Shown in pieces: positions 1-9,700 of a stretch of 12,374 bases of DNA. Made by a program: the position numbers and the translations under genes. Within the stretch, counting starts at the first letter, position 1, and each line of letters begins with the position of its first letter. The notes under the pieces are model-generated. The model saw only the letters and a list, made by a program, of their open reading frames with translations. It searched no databases and was not told the origin of the DNA. The stretch is from Limnohabitans sp. (lineage in GTDB: Bacteria > Pseudomonadota > Gammaproteobacteria > Burkholderiales > Burkholderiaceae_C), in the NCBI GenBank assembly GCA_018883305.1, contig VEQI01000061.1, forward strand, positions 1 to 12,374, written 5' to 3'.

Positions 1-728
1 GTGCCGCTTCGTCATCGGGGGCTGCAGAGCAGCATGGCAATGACCTCATTGTGGCGCTGGGCGGATGGGGACTCAATGCCACCACCCCCTCAAAAACCAA
101 CATGCTCATCAATTATCAGGCAGTCACTTTGATGCATGAATTGGGGCACAACTTTGGACTGGACCATGCGGGCGCCAACAGCCTTCCCAACTACAAGCCC
201 AATTACTGGAGTGTCATGAATTACCTCTACCAGTTGCGCGGCCTGGGCGCCAATCCGGCAAGTGCCAATGCCACGCAACGGTGGGTCAACTACTACACCA
301 ACAACAGTGACTGGTGCACTGCGTTGGAAAATTCGGCGTGCGCAGACCCGGCGCAATTCATCATCAATTACTCAGATGGCAGCGGTTCACCTTTGGATGA
401 AACCGCATTGATGGAAAGCGCTCTCCTGGGGCGAGGCAGCACAGCTGGGGCTTTCGCCGATTGGGATCAGAACGGCGCTCTGACCGCCTCGCCCGTGTCT
501 GTGGATGTGAACAAAGACGGTTTTCGCCAGGTACTGACCGACTATGACGACTGGGGCAACTTGGTGATCCCGTTCAGTCGCTATGCCACGGGCAGCTCGG
601 GCTCGGTGTCACCCCTGGCCAGGAACAGAAGCAGAAACACCTTCTTGAGCCCACTGCACAACGACCAGCAGCCGGCTACCACTGAAACACCACCGTCCCC
701 TGAGTTTTTGCAATGGTTAGCGCGCTGA
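1..728 (+). CDS. Metzincin-type zinc metallopeptidase, 5' end missing
   Basis: The reading frame is open from the left edge (first whole codon at position 3) to the TGA at 726-728, so 241 residues of the C-terminal part are visible. The GTG at 51 lies inside the frame and is unlikely to be the true start. The zinc site HELGHNFGLDH (codons from 135 to 167) fits HExxHxxGxxH, with three His ligands and a catalytic Glu. About 17 residues later SVMNY (Met codon at 216-218) matches the metzincin Met-turn. These two elements place the protein among metzincin peptidases; the subfamily cannot be fixed from this fragment. The tail has two Asp-rich stretches, DWDQNG and DVNKDG, that resemble calcium-binding loops, followed by DYDDWGNLVIPFS, a C-terminal pattern I associate with bacterial secreted metallopeptidases of this kind. 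It is probably exported, but the signal peptide would lie outside the window. It converges on the giant gene at 792. Confidence 0.88.
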   Translation, partial: AASSSGAAEQHGNDLIVALGGWGLNATTPSKTNMLINYQAVTLMHELGHNFGLDHAGANSLPNYKPNYWSVMNYLYQLRGLGANPASANATQRWVNYYTNNSDWCTALENSACADPAQFIINYSDGSGSPLDETALMESALLGRGSTAGAFADWDQNGALTASPVSVDVNKDGFRQVLTDYDDWGNLVIPFSRYATGSSGSVSPLARNRSRNTFLSPLHNDQQPATTETPPSPEFLQWLAR

Positions 729-742
729 AATCAGGTTGAAAA

Positions 743-765
743 AACGCCGCGACTGGCGCGGCGTT
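743..765 (-). terminator. Intrinsic terminator of the giant minus-strand gene
   Basis: A perfect 9-bp inverted repeat, AACGCCGCG and CGCGGCGTT, encloses the 5-base loop ACTGG. Read on the minus strand the stem runs into six T residues (the A run at 739-744), the classic Rho-independent form, starting 27 bases after the giant gene's stop codon. Read on the plus strand the stem is followed by CTGGTG without a T tract, so it would serve the metallopeptidase gene less well, although the same hairpin lies only 15 bases after that stop. Confidence 0.85.
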
Positions 766-791
766 CTGGTGAAAACCACCCATTGTCGAAA

Positions 792-3700
792 TCAGATGAC
801 CTTGACGGTGTTGTAGGTGTTGATCAGGTCGGTCAAGGGAATTTGACTGATGTTGGGTGTCGTGAGCGAGTGGGTCACGTTGGCGTCTTTCAGCACAATG
901 GTCATCAAGTCCACTTTGTTGGCCGAACCAGCCACATCACCTTTGATTGTGACGTTGATATCGTTACCGGCGGTGGCCATGGACACGTAATTGTTGATGG
1001 CGTTCATCAGCGTGGTGCTGGACACGTTGGGCATCAAGTCACGCAGGTCCAGTCGATCCCCTTCCAGGACCTTGAAGTCGGTGATGGCATCGACAGGTGC
1101 GGTGCCGCCAGCCGTTGGCAGATCGGACTTCAGGAACACAAACGTGTCCGCACCTGCGCCGCCAGTCATCGTGTTGTTGCCGGCATTGCCGTAGATGACA
1201 TCCGTGCCTGCGCCACCCTTGATGACATCATTCCCGGTGCCGCCGGCAATCACAAAGTACTTGTCACTGACCGCAGACAGATCGATGGTGCTGTCACCTG
1301 TCCCCCCCATCGCAAAACCGCCAAATCCTGTGGGTGAGGATTGCATCAAGGGGTTGCCCATGACGTCTTTCACGCCATCTTTGCCAAATAGGCCGGAGAA
1401 CACGACATAGCCCGATGTCATGCCCATGTCCTTGTTGAGGGCCGTGAGCAGCATGGTGTTGGGACTGCCAGTCACCGAGGACTGCTGCAACACGAGGTCA
1501 CTCACCACGACGGTGTTGGACCCGTCGTACAGTTTCGCCGTGACTTGCGCGGGCAACTGAATGCCCTCGCTGAACTTGACGGTGATCTGGTCATCTGCGG
1601 ACTGGTAGTAGGCCGTCATTTTGGGCGGGATAGAGTCCATCGCAAAGAACTGGATTTTGGGTCCGCCTTCTTTAATGAGGGAGGACAGCGTGGTGTTGAA
1701 TGGCACCACGGCGTTGGAATCAGTGCCCCATGGGTTGTAGACCACGATGGAATCGTTGTTCGGGTCGACTGGGTCGGCATCAAACGCCATGAAGGCATGG
1801 CCTGACACCCACTCATCTTTGCCCCCATTGGTCGTGGCATAGCTTGAACCGACGTACAGCACTTCACCGCGGTTGATGGCTGCTTTGTAAATCGCGATCT
1901 GATCGGTGTAGGACACATTGGGTGTCATGGTGGACACGCTGTTGAAGTACCCCCCCGATTTGTCAGCCGTGTAGAGAGTGCTCACGCCACTCATGAATGT
2001 GGTGAATGGATCCGCGCCACCGCCCTCGATGTTCACAAATCCGTTGATCGGTTTGGCACGTCCGGTGATGTCTAGCTCGTTGGCTTGTGCGTAGGCTTTT
2101 TCCAGCAAAGCTGCCCACAACTCGGTGCCACCATTGAGTTTGGCGTAAGCCGGGGTCGTCTCGCCTGCTTTCACCACAAACTGGTTGTTCACCGTCACCC
2201 AATGGGCGTTGCCATTGAAGTCGTACATGCGAACGCCCCAGGTGGTGGCGCTGGTGGAGGCGTTGGTGACAAACACCTTCTCGAAGGCTTGCTGGTAGTT
2301 GGCGATGGCCGTGTTGTTGGGATTTGCCTTGGCCGCAGTTTCTTCCTGCGCAATGCCGGCCAGATCGGCCAGCAAATAACAGTCGCCCATGGAGCCCTGC
2401 TGGACATCCGTGTAGTTGAAGCCTCTGTCGTCGGTCAAGCTACCGGTGAAGGCCACGTAGGTTCCAACAGCCGGTTTGGCTTTGGGGTTGGCGCTGTCGC
2501 CTTCCGTGGTGGGGTTGGGCAGATCCAGACCTAGCAGCCATTTGTCGCGCAGCTTGCCCAGGTCGCTGGCTGTGGAGTTGGCATTCAAATTCCCAAGCTG
2601 TACGGGCGTGGTGGTGCCGCCCGTGAAGAAGTTATTGGCTTTGGAGGTGTTGACCACCTTGTCAAACACATAACTCAGATAGCCGGTCTCCTGACCCGTC
2701 AGATCTTTGGAGGTAAACAAGGCATCACCACGAGTGGCAATGGCCCGTAAGTCGGCCATGATGGCGTCGCCTACTTTGCCACCGTTGGCGGTGACGGCGT
2801 CCACACTGGCTTTCAGAATGCTCAGCGTTTCGTCGTAGTTGATTCTGGCGCCGCCCGCAGAGTTGGCCCCAATGGCCGCTTGAACCGCCGCCTTGATAGT
2901 GGCATTGCTCAGGCTGTTCTCCCACCCCGCGGTGGCGGGCGTGGAGCTGTTGCGCGTGAGGTCCAGTCCGCCAGCCGCATTGGCCAAGGAACTCAGGGTG
3001 ATGCCCGAGTCCGCCATACTGCCCAGACTACCAGAGGCGTCATCTCCAATTACCCCCGAGTCCACGGAAGACAACGCCTCAGACGTCATGAAGCCGTCGG
3101 CGGCAATGGTCAGTTCAGCCATTGTGTCATCAGCCGTCTTGCCCACCAAAATGTAGGTCGTCGTATTGCCCACCACTTTGGAGATCACCCCCGTGAATTC
3201 CACGTTCTCAAAGTGAGCGTAGGACACCGTGCCTGAGTCGGTGTGCAAGGCGATAGTGGTGCCGTCCGATTTCTTGAGGATCAGATCGCCAAATTTATCG
3301 GTGTAGAGATCTGGCGCTCCCGTGGCACCTTCGGCCAGGAACATTTGCGCGTCTCCAACGGCACCGCTGTTGTTCAAGTCGAGGCCATACGGCGATTCAG
3401 CGGCCAGCAACTCGTTGTCATCCAACTCGTCCGTGTTGGTGATCTGGCCATTGATATCAAGGTACACACGGAAATGCACAGACGCATCGTCGTTACCCTC
3501 CAGGATGATCTCATAACCAACGACCAGACCGTTAGCATCTTTGGTGCTGCGGGCTGCAAGCGCGGTGGCTTCAAAGGTGTCGTCGTTGATCTTCACACCC
3601 TGGAAGGTCACGGGCTTGTAGTTGCGTGCCACCGAGCCGTCAGCAAGGGTGGTGGGGATGCCGACATTCCAGTTGCCATCGGAATCAATGAACAGACGAG

Positions 3701-6700
3701 TGCCGTCGGAGGCTATGTCGCGTGCGTAGGCTTCGGCCGTGTCGGGTGTATTGATCTCTTTGGAGGATGCACTGTTGGCCGATTGAGCAGCCTTGAACCC
3801 CCCCAACTGCCCCAGCTGTTGAACTTGAGTGGCGCTCAGCGTTTGTGAGGTAGTGGCACTGGCGCCTGGCGTCAGCTCCCAGAAATCCACCTTGGTGTCG
3901 GCCGTGATGAAGTCGGACAGCTTGACCGTGAACGGCGAGACAAAACCGTAAGCGGTGTTGGTCGAGCCCCAGGGGTTGTAGATGTTGACGGTGTCATTGC
4001 TGGCATCTGCTGGGTCGGCATCGAACGCCATGAGTGCGTGACCCGCGACCCAGGTTCTGCTGCCGTTGGCATCGGTGGCTGCCAGATCTGATCCCACCCA
4101 CAGGGCTTCCCCGCGATTGATGGCGGCTTTGTAGATCGCCAGTTGTTCTGCCAGCGTCTTGTTGGGCGTTGTCAAAGCGTTGTTGCCGTAATTGGTGACG
4201 ACTGTGCCATCCACGAACCTGGTGACACTTCCTCCCATCACCGACGCCATGGGATCGGCGCCGCCACCTTCAATGGTGAAGAAGGTGTTTTCGGCGCGTT
4301 GGCGGCCAAAGATATCAAGTGCATTGGCCTGGGCATACGCTTTTTCAGCCAGCGCCACCCACAGTTCCTTGGTGCCATCTTCGCCAGTGTGCAAGGCGGC
4401 GTATGCGGGCAAGGTGTCGCCCGGTTTCACCACAAACTGGTTGTTCACCGTGACCCATTGCGCTTGGCCTTTGGCGTCGTAGTAGCGAACGCCCCAAGTC
4501 GGCGCGCTGTTGCTGCCATCCGAGTTGGAGGCGAACATTTTTTCCAGCGCCGTGGTGTAGCCTGCCACTGAGATGGCTTTCGACTGCTTGGCATAAGTCT
4601 CCATTTGGGCAATGCCAGCCAGCGACGCCAGGAAATAGCAATCGCCCATCGACCCTTGTTGGACATCGGTGTAGTTGAAGCCCAGGCTGTCGCTCAGCAC
4701 ACCGCTGAACGCCAGGTAGCTGCCGGTGGTTGCCGCTGCGTTGGGGTTGGCGGTGTCGCCTTCCGTGGTGGGGTTAGGCATGTCCAGCCCCAGAAGCCAC
4801 TTGTCTGACAGTTTCTGCAAAGTCGCTATCGGCGACTCAGCCGTGAGGTTGCCCAACGTCACCGCTTTGGTGGTGCCGCCGGTGTAGGTGTTGTTGGCCT
4901 TGGAGGCGTTGACAATCTTGTCAAACACATAATTCAGATAGCCGGATTCCTGCCCGGTCTGGTCTGTCGAGGTGAACAAACTGTCGCCTCGACTGGCCAC
5001 TGCCCGCAGATCGCTCACAATGTCTGCACCCACTTTGCTGGTGCCTGCCTGGGTGGCTGCGTCGATCGCGGCTTTCACAATACTCACCGCTTCGGCGTGA
5101 GTCAGTTTGGGACCAGCGGCAGAGTCTGTGGCGGTCGCGGCATTCAAGGCACTCTTGATGGCCGTTGTTTTCAGTGCGTCAATCCAGCCTGCCGTGACTG
5201 ACGTGCCATTGTCACGGTTGAGATCCAGGCCACCAGCGATGGTTTCCAAGGTGGCTTCCGTGCTGGATGCAGCCGGCGTATCGATGGGGGCCGGTCCCGA
5301 GGTGCTGTCGATGCCAGTTCCCCCCGTGGTGGGGCCGGTCGTGCCTGTAGGCGAGCTGTCCGGGGCTGCCACCACCGTGGGTGAGGCGTTGGTCACCACG
5401 CCGTCGGCACTGACCGTGAAGGTGGCCAATGCACCATCGGGCATCTTCACATACAAGGTGACGCCGGATCCAGCGGTGTTGGCCAGCACGCCAGTGAATT
5501 CCAGTTCGCTGTAATGGCTAACGGGGATGGGGAGCAGTGTTCCCGAGGCATTGGCCATTTTCAACGTCACGACGGTTCCATCGGCCTTGTGCAAGACCAG
5601 ATCACCGTTAGCGTTGATGTAAAGGTCGGGGGCGCCGTTGGCGCCTTCAGCCAGGAACGTCTCTTCAGAGCCGACGGCTCCGCTCTCGTTGAGGTCAATG
5701 CCGAATTCGCCCTCGGCCGCCAGCGTTTCGCTGTCGTCGAGTTCGTCGGTGTTGACGATGTTGCCCGTGGCATTCACATAGATGCTGAACAGCATGCTGG
5801 CATCATCGTTGGCACGGACAATGATTTCATAGCCCGTGATGACGCCAGACGCGTCACGCTCCGTTTTGGCGGAAACGGCAGAGGCCTCGAAGGTGTCATC
5901 GTTGACCCTGGAGGTATTGCCCGTGATGTCATCCAGGAAGGTCACCGGTTTGTAGTCGCGGGTGTATTTGCCGTTAACCATTTGCGGCGCCTGCCCCACG
6001 CTCCAGTTGCCATCCGTGTCAATGAACAAACGCGTGCCGTCGTCCGCGATGCTTCGTGCTGCTGACTCTGCTGTTGGTTGTGTGTTGGTGATTTTGCTGG
6101 ATGCGCTGCCGGGGGAGATGCTGGCGCGGAACTGCCCCAGCTGCCCCAGTCGAGCTGCTGGTGAGAACGTGATGTCGGCTGCGCCGCTTGATGGTTCGGT
6201 GTAGTTCAAAAACGCTTTGGCACCCAGATCGGCCAGCCCGTCACCGGTGATGTCGGTGCTGCTGCCCAGGTTCACGCCAAAATTCACGATCAGCTTTTGC
6301 TTGGCCGCCGTCACGGCGGCGGCAAACGCACTGGGTGAGGTGGCCTGGCCAATGGCGCTGAGCAGATTGGCTGCATCAGAGGGCAAGGCGCCATCCGTCG
6401 TGAGAGGCTTGACGGCCACGGAGATGGCCTCTTTGCCCGTCAGCACATAGCTTCCGGTGCGATCGTCCGTGGCATTGGTGGGGGTGCCGTTGTCGGCCGA
6501 GGCCGCTGTCAAACCGGCGGCCACTTTCAGAAAGCTCTGGGTCAGCAAAATGGGTTGTACACCGGCTGCCTGTGCCGAGCTGGTGTCCGGCTGCAGGGTG
6601 ATGCTGGTGGCATTGGCCGTGAGTTGACTGGGCACCACCAGGGCGGCGTATGAACCTTTGTCAGCCACACCGTCACCTGTGATGTCCACACTGTCGCCTA

Positions 6701-9700
6701 GATTGACACTGTAGTTCAGCTGCATCACCGCCTTGGCTTGTGTGACGGCCGTGTTGAGTGCGTTCAACGTGGCGGCACTCTTGATGGCTTGCAGCAAAGC
6801 ATTGGCGTTGTCTGGCATCGTGCTGTTCGCCAGCGGGCTGGCGGAAACCGTCACGCTTTCCTTGCCGGTCAGTGTGTAGGTGCCTTGTTTGTCATCAGCC
6901 GTGGTGAGCGGTGTTCCGTTGTTGGCGTACGCCACTGTTTTTCCCGTGGCCACTTGAACAAACGACTGGGTCAGCACCACGGGGGCCACGCCCACATTCT
7001 GCGCACCGTCCGGGGTGAAGCTGATGCTGGTGTCCGCACTGCCAGGCGTTTTGTACAGCATGAGGGCCTTCGCGCCTTTGTCCGCGGTGCCATCGCCATT
7101 GATGTCGGTGGCATTGCCCAGATCCAGGCCAAAATTGAGGTCCAGCACGGCACGTGCATCATTGACCGCTTTGTCAAATGCAGCCACTGTGGTGGCGTTG
7201 ACAATGTTGTCCACCAGGGTCTGGGTGTTGCTGGGCAAATTTCCACCGGATTTGGCGGTGTAGACAAATCCCACTTTGTCCGTTGTCTTGGCGGTGTAAC
7301 TGCCCAGCACGTCATCCGTGCTGATGCCAGGCGTGCCGTTATCCGCATAGGCCGTGGTTTTGCCGGTCGTGACTTGAATAAAGCTTTGTGTGAGTTGCGG
7401 CAACTTGGTCAGCACAAGCTTGCCCGATGCCACGCTGTTGTTGCCATTGACATCTGTGAAAGCACCCGCTTTGAGCGAGATCGTAGCCTGGTTGCCGGAC
7501 TTGAGTGTCGAGTCGGCTGTGAAAGTCAGGGTATAGGTTTTGCCGCTGGAATCAGTCGTCAACAACTGGGGCTCAGAGACCGTGCCGCCGGTGACAGCAA
7601 AGTCACTGGCCGTCAACTGGGCTCCGGGTGCATCGCTGAACACAAACTTCAGGGTCGAGGTGTTGCCAGATGCCGAAGACAACCAGAAGGTGCTGGCTCC
7701 CATCTTGTCCACCATGGGTGGCTTGAGATCGAAGTTTTGCGTCAGGGCACTGCCTGCGCTGTAGTTACCGCCCAAGTCGCGGGCAGCTTGCGCTCCCACC
7801 GTGGCCACGAAGTTGCCCTCGGTGCCTGGCGTGGGCATCACCACCAGCGTGTAGGTTTTGCCATCCGTGCTGGCGGTAAACGCGCCCTTGACGGCGCTGC
7901 CCGAAAGGTTCACGTCCTCAGGTGTGAAGCCCAGCACCTTCTCACTGAAGGTGAAGGTCAGCTTGACGTCACCCTTGGCGGTGCCGCTGGTGTCGCTGGT
8001 GATGGCCAGGGTGGGAGCCACTCGGTCGGTTGTGTCCGTGAAGGACAGTGCCGTCACGCTGGCCGCCCCCGTCGAAGCCTGCGGCAAATTCACAGCACCG
8101 CCTGTGCTCACCAGTGCGTTGCCCGCCAGATCCGTGATGGCCGCGCCTGCAGGCATCACCAACACGGAAGGCATCGTCACCGCACCGGCGTCTGTGTCCT
8201 GTAAGGTGTAGGTGAAACTGACCATCCGACCAAATGACTTCGAGGCGGAGTAGGCTGCGAAACGCGAAGGCCCTCCCGTTCCAATGCTGAAGCTGAGCGA
8301 AGGTGCGCCAGAGACGATCACCCCCTCAGAAAACTCCACGTTGAACACCAGGGTGTCACCCACTTTCATGCCGGTCGCCGCATTGGTCAGTGCAAGTTTG
8401 GCGACGGTGGGGGCAACGGTGTCCGTGACCAATGCGGTGGTGCTGGCACTGACGGTCTTGGTCAACTTGAGTGAACTGGCATCGACCGACTGAGCCGCTT
8501 GCAAAACGGCTGACACCGTGCCGAGGTTGGACAAGGCCGTGGTGTCTCCACTGACCAGACTGGACGCAATGCTTTGCTGCGCCACCACCTGCTGCTTGAG
8601 CAGATCGGTCATGGCCTGCGCGATGGTGGTGGTGCTGGGGCTGTTGCTACTGGCGTTCGCAGCGGCATTGCCGGCAGCAATGCCAATCACCTGGTTCACA
8701 TTGGCCACGGCCCTAGAGGCCAAGTCGATCGAGTTGTCAATGACGGTGGTGTCCAGGTTGACCGTGCTTTGAGCCGATCGAACCGCCGAGTTGATCATGC
8801 TCTTGACCGCCGAGGAGTCCGCGAAATTCACAGCCTGACCGCTTTGTGCGGCGGTCTTGAGCGAGTCGACCAGGCCCATGTACACATATTTTCCCGCAGC
8901 ATCAGACGTGGTGGCTCCACCTGAAGCGCCTTCAATGGCAGCGGCACCGGTACGCACCAGGTTGGCCACCATCACGGCCTTGGCTTGCACGTTCAAGGCA
9001 TCGGCTTGACTGATGGCAGTTGAACTCGTGCCTCCCACACCCACCTTGAGCAAGTCGACCTTGCCCAGATCAAGGTTGGTGGGCAGGTTCAGCGCCTGGA
9101 TCACCGTGTTTTGTGCAGCCTGCAAGGCCGCTGCGCTGGCGCCATTGCCGGCCAGTGTCTGTACCAGGGCAGTGAGGGGGTTCAACACCGTGGAACCCGC
9201 CGGGGCCTTGAGCATGCCCTGAAATGCCAGGCCGGTGGAAACGTCAGTGCCTCCGGTGGCCAGCAAATCGTGGGTCATTTGTTGAGCGGTCAGCAGCGCC
9301 GAGAAGTTGCCGTTGACGTCCGTGCTGCCCACCAGCGTGTCCACGCCCACGTCAATCACGCCGTTGTTGTTCATGTCCACATAGACCGACGCGCCCTTGA
9401 TGTAGCCATCAGACACACTGTTGTCAGCGTTATAGGTGATGGACAAGGCTGCAGAGGTGCCTTTGGCGGCGTTGGCGCTGTCGCTCTCCTTGGCGGTGAT
9501 GTCCTGGGTTCCAGCGGCCAGGGCTGACTTGTTGACCGTGATGGTCACTTTGCCAGCCGCCATGCTGGTGCTGTCCACCGTGGCCACTGCGCCCAGCGCT
9601 GTTTCCGAGCCGCCACTGGTTTTGTAATACAGCTGGACCTTGTCGCCTACGGCTTTGTTCGAGCCCAGGGCCACGCTGAATGTCACGGTGGTGGCGTCGC

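Noticed and set aside
783..1337. Plus-strand open frame of 184 codons over the RTX end of the giant gene
   Set aside because: It is antisense to clear RTX and type I secretion sequence, and its Gly/Val/Asp-rich translation mirrors that repeat; no family is recognisable.
6738..8204. Plus-strand open frame of 488 codons opposite the giant gene
   Set aside because: It lies wholly antisense to the Ig-like and LTQSF-repeat coding region. Its translation is rich in Arg, His, Gly and Cys with no recognisable domain, as expected for a shadow frame of GC-rich repetitive coding DNA.
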